Below are positions 17,614-26,304 of a stretch of 64,000 nt of DNA, one piece after another (position 1 is the first letter of the stretch; each line of letters begins with the position of its first letter). Position numbers and translations under genes: made by a program. This DNA is from Bacteroidales bacterium UBA3653 (GTDB taxonomy: Bacteria > Bacteroidota > Bacteroidia > Bacteroidales > Paludibacteraceae), in the NCBI GenBank assembly GCA_002373505.1, contig DFKE01000017.1:1-64000 (forward strand), written 5' to 3'. The notes beneath the pieces are model-generated. The model had not been told where the DNA came from, searched no databases, and saw only the letters and a program-made list of their open reading frames with translations.

Positions 17614-18213
17614 TTATTTATAGGTTACGGTCTCGCTGAGAGGCTTTCTGCTGAAATGGTTAGCATGAGGTTGCACCCCTTCTGCAGCATAGCCGCAGGG
17701 CAGGAGGAACGAGGGTTTATGATTAGCCGGCAGATCAAATGCAGCAGCTACTTCCGCCGGATCGAACCACTTCACCCAGCATGTGCCCAGACCTAATTCC
17801 GTAGCTTCCATCATCATATGTGTTCCTACGATCGAGCAATCCATATTGCCTGAATTCTCGCCGTCTTTGGTCCAAACGAGTTCCGTATCATAGCAAACCA
17901 GGAAAACCACCGGAGCATGGTACGCGCAGCGTGTCAGTTCGTTGATCTTAGCGATCGCTTCAGGACTTTGCAGCACATAGATATGTTGGGGCTGTACGTT
18001 CTTTGCCGTGGGAGCCAGCCGTCCAGCCTCCAGAATAGAATCAATCTTTGCTTGCTCGACAGGCGTTTGGGCGTACTCACGTACCGCAAAACGCGCACGC
18101 GCCAAGTCCATAAAGCCATTGGCCTTTTGTTCACTTGCTATTTTCTCATTTTGGGAGGTGCAGGCCGCAAGTATCGCTGCTGCCATCAAGCAGAATAATT
18201 TAATTGCTTTCAT
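17614..18213 (-). CDS. Nitroreductase-family lipoprotein
   Basis: An FMN-dependent nitroreductase-fold protein, 199 residues, recognised by RARFAVREYAQTPV (FMN phosphate site), GRLAPTAKNVQPQHIYV and the C-terminal GLGTCWVKWF. The chosen start at 18213 gives MKAIKLFCLMAAAILAAC, a lipoprotein signal with lipobox LAAC; a longer open frame to 18312 has no signal and overlaps the upstream gene. An exported nitroreductase is unusual because FMN and NAD(P)H are cytoplasmic. The spacing of 6 and 14 bp to its neighbours supports an operon. Confidence 0.85.
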   Translation of the reverse strand: MKAIKLFCLMAAAILAACTSQNEKIASEQKANGFMDLARARFAVREYAQTPVEQAKIDSILEAGRLAPTAKNVQPQHIYVLQSPEAIAKINELTRCAYHAPVVFLVCYDTELVWTKDGENSGNMDCSIVGTHMMMEATELGLGTCWVKWFDPAEVAAAFDLPANHKPSFLLPCGYAAEGVQPHANHFSRKPLSETVTYK

Positions 18214-18227
18214 ATGATTTATATGTT

Positions 18228-18851
18228 TTATCGGATAAAATGCATGGGCTGCCATTGTTCGCGTTCCGGCACGTCCGGTGCGTTTTCGCCCCGGAGACCG
18301 CGCAGCATCCATGCTAGATTATGCGCGAGAGTCCGCATGGTCTGCATACCTTCCGTATCTTGTTCCGCCTGCCCCGGTTCACGTCCATATGCAATATTCC
18401 AATATTGCGAAGTAGCGAGTGGCATATTCATCATTTGCAATGGCATCTGCAAAGCCTCGAACGCTGCAGTAGCGCCTCCTCGACGGCATATTGTTACCAC
18501 CGCAGCCGGTTTGTTTTGCAGGTTCGCTCCATTGGAGAAAAATGCGCGCTGCATGATGGCGAGAAGAGCGCCGTTTGGCTGGCCGTAATAAACAGGAGAA
18601 CCGAACACAAATCCGTCCGATTCGGCGAATTTAGCCGAGATGGAATTGCATATGTCATCATCAAAGACGCATTTGCCATCATTGTTGGCTTTACATCTTC
18701 CACAGGCGATGCAGCCCCGGACGGGTTTGGTCCCGATCCATACAATCTCGGATTCGATACCTTCTTCTTTCAATGTATCTGCTACTTGGGAGAGAGCAGT
18801 AAAGGTGTTGCCGCTTTTGCGCGGACTACCATTGACCAAGAGAACTTTCAT
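18228..18851 (-). CDS. Flavodoxin-family NAD(P)H-dependent FMN reductase
   Basis: A 207-residue protein with the FMN-binding loop NGSPRKSGNT, a cysteine motif CIACGRCKANNDGKC like that of iron-sulfur flavoproteins, and FGSPVYYGQPNGAL. It probably transfers electrons using FMN, possibly with an Fe-S site. The start at 18851 is chosen because the upstream extension would cross the promoter at 18893-18924. It is first in the operon with the nitroreductase and the hydrolase, which suggests a shared redox or detoxification role (inference). Confidence 0.86.
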   Translation of the reverse strand: MKVLLVNGSPRKSGNTFTALSQVADTLKEEGIESEIVWIGTKPVRGCIACGRCKANNDGKCVFDDDICNSISAKFAESDGFVFGSPVYYGQPNGALLAIMQRAFFSNGANLQNKPAAVVTICRRGGATAAFEALQMPLQMMNMPLATSQYWNIAYGREPGQAEQDTEGMQTMRTLAHNLAWMLRGLRGENAPDVPEREQWQPMHFIR

Positions 18852-18892
18852 TGCACTTACTAAGTTTGTTTGTATATATACAAAATACGCTG

Positions 18893-18924
18893 CAAAGGTA
18901 CTATAATTTTTTGAAATATGCAAG
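18893..18924 (-). promoter_or_regulatory. Promoter of the flavodoxin operon
   Basis: On the minus strand CTTG (18924-18921), 20 nt, TACCTTTG (18900-18893). Confidence 0.87.
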
Positions 18925-18969
18925 AAAACGCTGAAAAACCAGCAGAAAAAAGATTTTTCTTCCTGCACG

Positions 18970-19001
18970 CTTGCATATGTCGATTTTTTGTAGTACCTTT
19001 G
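18970..19001 (+). promoter_or_regulatory. Promoter of the cdd operon
   Basis: CTTG (18970-18973), 20 nt beginning CATATGTC, TACCTTTG (18994-19001). It is divergent from the promoter at 18893. Confidence 0.87.
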
Positions 19002-19057
19002 CAACGCGAAATTATGCGCTAAATAAATTTAAGTATAAATTTAACCCGATCAATAGT

Positions 19058-19540
19058 ATGAAAGAATGTAAACTGACAGTAAAAATGCGCGTGTATCAAT
19101 GGGAAGAGTTGAGCGAAGAACAGCAAAAAGTGGTCCGCATAGCGAAGGAGCAAGTGGAACGCAGTTATTGCCCATACAGCCATTTCCATGTAGGAGCAGC
19201 AGCGCTTTTGTCAAACGGCGAGATTATTCGCGGTTGTAACCAGGAAAATGCAGCTTATCCGAGCGGTTTGTGTGCGGAGCGCAGCGCGTTGTTCGCCGCC
19301 GGCGCGCAATATCCGGAAGCAGCAGTAGAAAAACTGGCGATAGCATGTTTTACCGGCGGACATTTCACGGAGGAACCCGGTGCACCTTGCGGCGGATGCA
19401 GGCAAGTGATGCTGGAAAGCGAACACCGCTACGGAGGAAAAATGGAAATATTGTTGTATGGCGAGAAAGAGACCTACGTCTTTGAGTCCGCTGCAGACTT
19501 GTTGCCGTTGATTTTCGTGAAGGAGAACCTGTTGGGTTAG
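19058..19540 (+). CDS. cdd: Cytidine deaminase
   Basis: Zinc-dependent deamination of cytidine and deoxycytidine in pyrimidine salvage. The zinc-site motifs are LCAERSALF (Cys plus catalytic Glu) and PCGGCRQVM. It has 160 residues, normal for the homotetrameric type. The ATG at 19058 is used because an upstream ATG at 18971 would lie inside the promoter. The C terminus (after about residue 130) is plain and ends without extra domains. Confidence 0.93.
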   Translation: MKECKLTVKMRVYQWEELSEEQQKVVRIAKEQVERSYCPYSHFHVGAAALLSNGEIIRGCNQENAAYPSGLCAERSALFAAGAQYPEAAVEKLAIACFTGGHFTEEPGAPCGGCRQVMLESEHRYGGKMEILLYGEKETYVFESAADLLPLIFVKENLLG

Positions 19541-19597
19541 AGTCCGATTGCTTTGCGGTAAGCCGCGAATGCCGCACCAGACAGAAATGATAGAGAG

Positions 19598-21064
19598 ATG
19601 AAAGTAATAAAAAAAATAGACATATACCTGCTCAAGAACTTCTTGGGCTTGTTTCTGGCTACTTTTTTTATAGCAGTCTTTATTCTGTTGATGCAGTTCA
19701 TGTGGATGCATGTGAACGATCTGGTGGGGAAAGGTATCGGAATAGGGGTGCTGTTTGAGTTTTTTATCTATGCAGCCGCTACGGTAGTACCGTTAGCGTT
19801 GCCTCTGGCAATCCTTCTCAGTTCCCTTATTTCGTTCGGAAATCTGGCTGAAAAAGTAGAACTGACGGCAATGAAAGCAGCCGGAATCTCGTTATTCCGG
19901 ATCTTGCGTCCGTTAGCTATCTTTGTGGCGTTTCTGAGCATCGGTGCATTCTACTTCAGTAATAACGTGCTGCCGAAATCACAAACAAAATTATGGGCGC
20001 TCATATTCTCGCTCCGCCAGAAGAGTCCGGAACTGGACATTCCCGTAGGAGAATTTTACGACGAGATCAGCGGCTATCATATTTATGTCCGCGAAAAGAC
20101 TCCTCGCGGCGAACTGCTGAACCTGATGATCTATGACTATTCTGCGGGTTTCGAGAATGCGAAAGTCATGGTCGCAGATACCGGTAAATTAGCCGCCAGT
20201 ACCGATAAACAGTACCTGACGCTGGACCTGTATAACGGGGAGAGTTTCGAGAATCTGGAGAAAAAACAGCAACGTGCTACCGGCACCACAAAGAGTATTC
20301 CGTATCGCCGGGAGACCTTTTCCCACAAACGATTAGTGATTGATTTTGCTACAGAGTTTAACCGGTACGACGAGTCGATCCTGGACGACCAGCATGTCAG
20401 CAAAGATGTCACCAAACTGGTTCATTCGATCGATTCGATGCAAGGTGTGTCCCAAACCCGCTGTGCGGAGCAGAGCGAACAGTTGATCCGTGAACGCTAT
20501 TTCGGCCGTGAGAACAGAAACGGAACCGTGCAAATACCGGCAGTAATTACCAAGGAAGAGCGGGCTTCACACAATCTGGACAGCCTGTGGTCAAGGCTTA
20601 GCATAAATCAGCATTTGCAAGTACTGACTACCGCGCAGGACCGTGCCCGGACATATCGCGACCAGATAGAATACAATGCAATCCTTCTGGATGATGCGGA
20701 CCGGTATATACGCAAGCACGAGATAGAGCTGTACCGCCGTTTTACGCTGGCTTTTGCATGCCTGGTGTTCTTCTTTATCGGCGCGCCATTAGGCACGATA
20801 ATACGCAAAGGCGGCTTGGGTGCTCCGGTTGTAATATCCGTCATTTTGTTTATTGTCTATTATATTATAGACAACACGGGATACAAGATGGCACGCGAGG
20901 CGATATGGCCTTGCTGGGCTGGCATGTGGCTCAGTTCGTTTATTCTGCTACCTACCGGTATATTCCTGACATACAAAGCAGCGACGGATTCTCCTCTCTT
21001 CAATCCGGAGGCATGGACCACGACGTTTAAACGGTTCTTTATACGAATAAGAAGAAAAGACTAA
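19598..21064 (+). CDS. LptF/LptG-family LPS export permease
   Basis: A 488-residue membrane protein of the YjgP/YjgQ family with two N-terminal and about four further transmembrane helices flanking a periplasmic beta-jellyroll domain (about residues 120-380). Typical is EKVELTAMKAAGISLFRILRPL on the cytoplasmic loop that contacts LptB. It probably moves LPS from the inner membrane to the LptC/A bridge; an lptC gene is present at 52.6 kb. Whether it is the F or the G paralogue cannot be decided. Confidence 0.9.
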   Translation: MKVIKKIDIYLLKNFLGLFLATFFIAVFILLMQFMWMHVNDLVGKGIGIGVLFEFFIYAAATVVPLALPLAILLSSLISFGNLAEKVELTAMKAAGISLFRILRPLAIFVAFLSIGAFYFSNNVLPKSQTKLWALIFSLRQKSPELDIPVGEFYDEISGYHIYVREKTPRGELLNLMIYDYSAGFENAKVMVADTGKLAASTDKQYLTLDLYNGESFENLEKKQQRATGTTKSIPYRRETFSHKRLVIDFATEFNRYDESILDDQHVSKDVTKLVHSIDSMQGVSQTRCAEQSEQLIRERYFGRENRNGTVQIPAVITKEERASHNLDSLWSRLSINQHLQVLTTAQDRARTYRDQIEYNAILLDDADRYIRKHEIELYRRFTLAFACLVFFFIGAPLGTIIRKGGLGAPVVISVILFIVYYIIDNTGYKMAREAIWPCWAGMWLSSFILLPTGIFLTYKAATDSPLFNPEAWTTTFKRFFIRIRRKD

Positions 21065-21096
21065 AGTCGCAAGTTAAAAGACAACAGTTTTAAATT

Positions 21097-22362
21097 ATGA
21101 TCAATACAATAGAAGAAGCATTAAATGACTTTCGCGAGGGAAAGTTTGTCATTGTAGTGGATGATGAAGACCGCGAGAATGAAGGTGATTTCATTATAGC
21201 GGCGGAGAAAATAACGCCCGAAAAGGTGAATTTTATGCTGCAGCACGGCCGCGGCGTGCTATGCTGCCCTATCACGGAGCAGCGTTGTGCAGAACTGGAC
21301 CTGATGCACCAGGTGGCGAACAACACGTCCATGTTAGGTACGCCGTTCACAGTGACCGTAGATAAACTGGAAGGTTGTACGACGGGTGTCTCCGCGGCAG
21401 ACCGGGCCGCTACTATCCGTGCACTGGCAGATCCTAAATCCCGTCCGGAGACTTTCGGCCGTCCGGGACATATTAACCCGCTGTACGCTAAGGCAGGCGG
21501 TGTCTTGCAACGTGCAGGACATACGGAGGCGGGTGTCGATCTGGCGCGACTGTCAGGATTGTATCCGGCAGCTGCACTGATAGAAATCATGAATGAGGAT
21601 GGTACCATGGCGCGCATGCCGCAGTTGCAGGAAGTGGCGAAGCAATACGGATTGAAGATTATTACGATAAAGGACCTGATTGCCTACCGGTTAGAGCATT
21701 CGGCTGTCATTCACCAGCCGTCAGAAGGAAACCAACATCCGTCGGATATAAGCTGTCAGCTTACGGAGGGTCTCATCGAACGCGGCGAGACAGTGTTCTT
21801 GCCGACCCAGCATGGCGAGTTTATGCTGACACCTTTCCGCGATATGACGACGGGTCTGGAGCACGTAGTGCTTACGAAGGGCGAGTGGCAACCTGATGAG
21901 CCGGTGTTATGCCGGGTGCATTCAAGTTGTATGACCGGGGATGTGTTCGGATCCAAAAGATGCGAATGCGGCGAACAACTGGTGAAGGCTATGCAGATGA
22001 TAGAAGCAGAAGGACGAGGAATTCTTGTTTATATGAACCAAGAGGGACGAGGAATCGGCCTGATGAACAAAATCCGCGCATATAAGTTACAAGAAGAAGG
22101 CGAGGATACAGTGGAGGCAAATATACATCTCGGTTTCCGTCCGGACGAACGTGATTATGGCGTAGGAGCGCAGATATTGCGGGAGATGGGAGCACGAAAA
22201 CTCAGGCTGATGACTAACAACCCCGTAAAACGTGTGGGGCTGGAGAGTTATGGGATTGAAATCGTTGAGAATGTACCTATAGAAATCCAACCCAACAAAT
22301 GGAACGAACGCTATATGCGCACCAAAAAAGATAAAATGCACCATGATCTAAAGCTTGTATAA
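21097..22362 (+). CDS. ribBA: Bifunctional DHBP synthase / GTP cyclohydrolase II
   Basis: The first steps of riboflavin synthesis. The N-terminal RibB domain (about 1-205) makes 3,4-dihydroxy-2-butanone 4-phosphate, with DDEDRENEGDFI and GHTEAGVDLARL. The C-terminal RibA domain (about 210-400) opens GTP, with zinc site CMTGDVFGSKRCECGEQ and YMNQEGRGIGL. Both domains look intact at 421 residues. RibF, later in the same pathway, is encoded at 29.4 kb. No FMN riboswitch is visible upstream. Confidence 0.96.
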   Translation: MINTIEEALNDFREGKFVIVVDDEDRENEGDFIIAAEKITPEKVNFMLQHGRGVLCCPITEQRCAELDLMHQVANNTSMLGTPFTVTVDKLEGCTTGVSAADRAATIRALADPKSRPETFGRPGHINPLYAKAGGVLQRAGHTEAGVDLARLSGLYPAAALIEIMNEDGTMARMPQLQEVAKQYGLKIITIKDLIAYRLEHSAVIHQPSEGNQHPSDISCQLTEGLIERGETVFLPTQHGEFMLTPFRDMTTGLEHVVLTKGEWQPDEPVLCRVHSSCMTGDVFGSKRCECGEQLVKAMQMIEAEGRGILVYMNQEGRGIGLMNKIRAYKLQEEGEDTVEANIHLGFRPDERDYGVGAQILREMGARKLRLMTNNPVKRVGLESYGIEIVENVPIEIQPNKWNERYMRTKKDKMHHDLKLV

Positions 22363-22365
22363 CAA

Positions 22366-22384
22366 GTTTGGCATAGAATTTGAA
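22366..22384 (+). promoter_or_regulatory. Possible sigma-54-type promoter
   Basis: GTTTGGCATAGAATTTGAA places GG (22370-22371) 12 nt before the G of TTGA (22382), matching the -24/-12 geometry of RpoN promoters (TGGCAC-N5-TTGC) with two departures. It precedes the exported protein at 22442 by about 60 nt. Confidence 0.35.
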
Positions 22385-22441
22385 TATATAACGTAAACGA
22401 AGCCAATAGTGGCTGTCGTGAACTATTAAAATATTACGATT

Positions 22442-23875
22442 ATGAAAAAGTTAACTACACTTCTGATGACATTGGCGCTAATGAGCACCATGTTATGGGC
22501 AGACGAAACGATCACGGTTTCTGCCAACAGTTCTGACATCTCGGAAGGACTCGATCTGAAGGTCGTAGCTAAGCTGTTTGCGGAGGCTAAGAACCTGGAA
22601 GAGTTCGAGACGATGCTCAATAACCCTGACAGCGCATTCTGTAATCTGGATTTGAACGGAGACGGACAGGTTGATTATTTGCGCGTAGTTGAGACGGGCG
22701 AAGGTAACAAACGTCTGATCGTTCTTCAGGCAATCCTGGCTAAAGATATATTTCAGGATGTAGCCTCCATATACGTAGAGAAAGACGAGAAGGACGAAGT
22801 GACCGTCCAGGTAATTGGTGACGAGTATGTGTATGGTACCAACTATATCATCGAGCCGGTGTATGTCTATAGACCTGTTATCTACGACTGGTTTTGGAGC
22901 GATGCCTGGTTTGCATGGCGTAGTCCTTGGTATTGGGGCTACTACCCGGGCTGGTGGTATGTACACAACTGCTGGGCACATGACTGGTACTGGCGTCGCT
23001 GCTATGCATGGCATCATTGCCACCACTGGTGCTCGTTCCGTCCGGGACGTACTATATGCCATGGATACCATGAGCTATATCCTGGTGTAAGCCATAGAGA
23101 CTATGCCGTAGTTCATCCGGATCGTTCGTTCTCGAACCGCAATGTGGGGATGGTCAATGCCCGTGAGATCCGTAACACCACGAGTGTACGCGGTGCCGCA
23201 GTTGAGCGCAACGCATCGAGCAGAGGTGCATCGGTAAACCGCAGTGCAGCGAGCAATGACCGGAGCCTTACCAGCGGACGTACTTTCGGTAGTTCGAATA
23301 CAGCGGTATCCCGTTCAGCAGCCACCCGCACATCCGGTACTTCAGCCCGTTCGGCAACAACTGCTCCTTCCCGCTCTGCAGGAACAGCGACTACCACACG
23401 GTCCACGAGTGCTTCTGCGTCAACCCGCTCGACTGCTACCACAGCCACAGCGACCCGTTCAACAAGCGGAACGAGCACTCGCAGTACCGTAACCCGTACG
23501 TCGTCCCGCTCTGCAGGTTCGGCTACAACGACCCGCTCAACGGGTACTACCCGCAGCACCGGCGCAACGGCTTCATCCCGCTCTACGAGTACGTCTGCAA
23601 CGCGTTCGACGAGCGGAATAAGCACCCGCAGTACGAGAACCAGTTCGCCCTCCCGCAGCTCCGGCAGTTATAGCGGCAGCAGTACTTCCCGCTCCAGCGG
23701 CAGTTACGGAGGCAGCTCAAGGTCCAGCGGCAGTTACGGAGGCAGCTCAAGGTCTAGCGGCAGCTACGGAGGTGGAAGCTCTTCTCGCTCAAGCGGAGGC
23801 GGTTTCTCCGGAGGCAGCAGCAGAGGCGGTTCCGGTGGAGGTAGCCGAGGTGGAGGCGGAAGCGTCCGCAGATAA
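22442..23875 (+). CDS. Exported protein with Trp/Tyr/His-rich centre and Ser/Thr/Arg-rich tail
   Basis: A 477-residue protein with a signal peptide (about 1-21), an N-terminal domain containing an EF-hand-like loop DLNGDGQVDYLRV (about residue 75), a short central region (about 135-205) extremely rich in Trp, Tyr, His and Cys, and a 250-residue low-complexity tail of Ser, Thr, Arg and Gly with SGTSTRST- and SSGSYGGSSR-type repeats. The tail is strongly basic and may bind polyanions or the cell envelope (inference). I do not know a named function. It is followed by an intrinsic terminator. Confidence 0.75.
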   Translation: MKKLTTLLMTLALMSTMLWADETITVSANSSDISEGLDLKVVAKLFAEAKNLEEFETMLNNPDSAFCNLDLNGDGQVDYLRVVETGEGNKRLIVLQAILAKDIFQDVASIYVEKDEKDEVTVQVIGDEYVYGTNYIIEPVYVYRPVIYDWFWSDAWFAWRSPWYWGYYPGWWYVHNCWAHDWYWRRCYAWHHCHHWCSFRPGRTICHGYHELYPGVSHRDYAVVHPDRSFSNRNVGMVNAREIRNTTSVRGAAVERNASSRGASVNRSAASNDRSLTSGRTFGSSNTAVSRSAATRTSGTSARSATTAPSRSAGTATTTRSTSASASTRSTATTATATRSTSGTSTRSTVTRTSSRSAGSATTTRSTGTTRSTGATASSRSTSTSATRSTSGISTRSTRTSSPSRSSGSYSGSSTSRSSGSYGGSSRSSGSYGGSSRSSGSYGGGSSSRSSGGGFSGGSSRGGSGGGSRGGGGSVRR

Positions 23876-23877
23876 AC

Positions 23878-23909
23878 AAAAAAGGTGGTCAGATGACCGC
23901 CTTTTTTTG
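23878..23909 (+). terminator. Intrinsic terminator
   Basis: AGGTGGTC (23883-23890) pairs with GACCGCCT (23895-23902), followed by seven T residues. Confidence 0.85.
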
Positions 23910-23924
23910 TTTAGTATCCTTTGT

Positions 23925-25319
23925 TTAGTGGGAAGCAAGCATGTTCTTCGGATCGAGCAGTTCGTCCAGTTGCTCCTTAGTCAGAAGGCCGTGTTCCAAT
24001 ACCAGATTGTAAACACTCTTACCGCTTTCCAGAGCCTCTTTGGCTATCTTCGTAGAAGCTTTGTATCCTATAACCGGATTGAGGGCAGTGACAATACCGA
24101 TCGAATGTTTCACGGTCTCTGAATTGTGTTCCCGGTTGATGGTAATGCCGTCAATACATTTCTCGCGCAAGATTTTCATCACGTTTCTCAACCAAGTAAT
24201 GGACTCGAAGATACATTCGGTAATGATAGGTTCCATGACGTTGAGCTGCAGCTGGCCTGCTTCTGCGGCGAAAGTGACAGCCGTGTCATTTCCGATCACC
24301 TTAAAGCATACTTGGTTTGTTACTTCAGGAATGACCGGGTTCACTTTTCCCGGCATGATTGAACTACCGGGTGCCATCGGCGGCAGGTTTATCTCGTGCA
24401 GACCGCACCGCGGTCCGGAAGCCATGAGACGGAGGTCATTGCATGTCTTACTCAGTTTGACAGCCAGTCGTTTCAACGCAGCCGAATAACTGACATATGC
24501 ACCGGTGTCAGGAGTCGCTTCCACAAGGTCGCTTGCCAGCTGGAATGGCTCGCCTGTCAGTTCACACATTTTTTTGATACATAGTTCGGCGTATCCAGCC
24601 ACTGCATTCAGTCCTGTACCGATGGCGGTACCTCCCATGTTGATCTCGTATAGCAGTTTCACATTTCTCTCCAGGTTAGCCACTTCTTCCTCCAGGTTGT
24701 TGGCAAAAGCGTGGAACTCCTGTCCACTGGTCATCGGCACGGCATCCTGTAACTGGGTACGCCCCATTTTGATAGAGTCGTTGTACTCGTCACCTTTCTT
24801 GCGCAGCGAGGCGATGAGGTTCTTCAGCTCGTCCTCTAATCCTCTGTTCATGCGGATAAACGCATAGCGGAAAGCAGAAGGGTAGGCGTCATTTGTGGAC
24901 TGCGCGCAGTTGACATGGTCATTCGGTGAGCAGAACTGGTACTCGCCCCGTTTATGTCCCATGATTTCCAAAGCACGGTTAGCGATCACCTCGTTGGCAT
25001 TCATATTAACGGTAGTACCCGCTCCGCCTTGTACCATGTCAGTTGGGAACTGGTCATGCATCTTGCCGTCAATGATCTCCCGGCATGCCTGTGCAATAGC
25101 AGCGTATATCTCGTCGTTAATCACCCCTAAGTCATGATTTGCCTCCACGGCTGCCAATTTGATATATCCCATTGCTATAATATACTCCGGGAAATCAGAC
25201 ATTTTCAGGTTTGACACCTTGTAATTGTTAATACCACGCTGTGTCTGCACACCGTAGTATGCCTCTGCCGGCACCTGTAATTCGCCCAATAAATCGGACT
25301 CAATACGAAAATTCTCCAT
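23925..25319 (-). CDS. aspA: Aspartate ammonia-lyase
   Basis: Converts aspartate to fumarate and ammonia, feeding fumarate respiration and succinate formation typical of Bacteroidales. The superfamily signature GSSIMPGKVNPV is at about residue 319. The N-terminal region (RIESDLLGELQVPAEAYYGVQTQRG) and the His-containing NDHVNCAQSTND fit aspartases better than fumarase C. At 464 residues the length is normal. It is the last gene of the cdsA-to-aspA minus-strand run. Confidence 0.93.
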   Translation of the reverse strand: MENFRIESDLLGELQVPAEAYYGVQTQRGINNYKVSNLKMSDFPEYIIAMGYIKLAAVEANHDLGVINDEIYAAIAQACREIIDGKMHDQFPTDMVQGGAGTTVNMNANEVIANRALEIMGHKRGEYQFCSPNDHVNCAQSTNDAYPSAFRYAFIRMNRGLEDELKNLIASLRKKGDEYNDSIKMGRTQLQDAVPMTSGQEFHAFANNLEEEVANLERNVKLLYEINMGGTAIGTGLNAVAGYAELCIKKMCELTGEPFQLASDLVEATPDTGAYVSYSAALKRLAVKLSKTCNDLRLMASGPRCGLHEINLPPMAPGSSIMPGKVNPVIPEVTNQVCFKVIGNDTAVTFAAEAGQLQLNVMEPIITECIFESITWLRNVMKILREKCIDGITINREHNSETVKHSIGIVTALNPVIGYKASTKIAKEALESGKSVYNLVLEHGLLTKEQLDELLDPKNMLASH

Positions 25320-25331
25320 AGTATTATTATT

Positions 25332-26291
25332 TTATGCTTTTATTCCTAATAAAGACCGGACGAACTCGACACGGTTGAAACATTGCAAGTCGGTCATCTG
25401 TTCTCCTAATCCGATATACCGTACCGGAATCTTGAATTGATCGCTGATACCGATGACCACTCCGCCTTTAGCCGTTCCGTCCAGTTTGGTAATAGCCAGC
25501 GAACTGACCTGTGTGGCAGCCGTGAACTGGCGCGCTTGTTCGAAAGCGTTCTGTCCCGTAGAGCCGTCCAGAACAAGCATCACGTCATGCGGCGCTTCCG
25601 GCACTATCTTCTGCATTACGTTCTTGATCTTGGTCAACTCATTCATGAGGTTGATTTTGTTGTGCAGCCGTCCGGCTGTGTCTATGAGTACGACGTCCGC
25701 GCCATTGGCTTTGGCGGATTGCAATGTATCGTATGCCACCGAGGCCGGGTCTGAGCCTTGCTGCTGTTTGACTACCGGTACGCCGACGCGTTCGCCCCAT
25801 ATACAAAGTTGCTCCACCGCGGCAGCACGGAAGGTGTCAGCAGCACCGAGATAGACTTTCTTCCCTGCGGCTTTGTATTGATAAGCCAGTTTGCCGATGG
25901 TTGTTGTCTTGCCTACGCCGTTCACGCCTACGACCATGATCACATAGGGCTTGGCGGGTAACTCGGCGGCAAAGTCCAGGATTTCTCCCTGATTGTTCTC
26001 TTCCAGTAACGAAGCAATCTCATCCACCAGCAATGTGTTCAGTTCGTCGGTACCGATATACTTGTCTTTCTTGACACGCTCTTGTACGCGGCTTATGATA
26101 CGCAGGGTTGTCTCTACGCCTACATCGGAAGTGATGAGCGCCTCCTCCAAGTTGTCCAACACATCGTCGTCGATAGTTGACTTGCCGGCGATGGCATGAC
26201 TGATTTTACTAAGGACGGACTCTTTACTCTTCTCGAGTCCTTTGTCCAATGTCTCTTTCTTTTCTCTGTTAAAAAGTCCGAAAAAAGCCAT
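25332..26291 (-). CDS. ftsY: SRP receptor FtsY
   Basis: The membrane-associated GTPase that receives the Ffh-ribosome complex. It has an N domain (about 1-95) and a G domain with GVNGVGKTTTIGKLA, DTAGRLHNK and TKLDGTAKGG. At 319 residues it has only a short N-terminal acidic extension, as is usual in Bacteroidota. Its partner Ffh is encoded at 5.9 kb. Confidence 0.96.
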   Translation of the reverse strand: MAFFGLFNREKKETLDKGLEKSKESVLSKISHAIAGKSTIDDDVLDNLEEALITSDVGVETTLRIISRVQERVKKDKYIGTDELNTLLVDEIASLLEENNQGEILDFAAELPAKPYVIMVVGVNGVGKTTTIGKLAYQYKAAGKKVYLGAADTFRAAAVEQLCIWGERVGVPVVKQQQGSDPASVAYDTLQSAKANGADVVLIDTAGRLHNKINLMNELTKIKNVMQKIVPEAPHDVMLVLDGSTGQNAFEQARQFTAATQVSSLAITKLDGTAKGGVVIGISDQFKIPVRYIGLGEQMTDLQCFNRVEFVRSLLGIKA

Positions 26292-26304
26292 ATATATTTA
26301 CGAT

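Noticed and set aside
21065..21096. FMN riboswitch before ribBA
   Set aside because: The gap is only 32 bp and contains no riboswitch motif.
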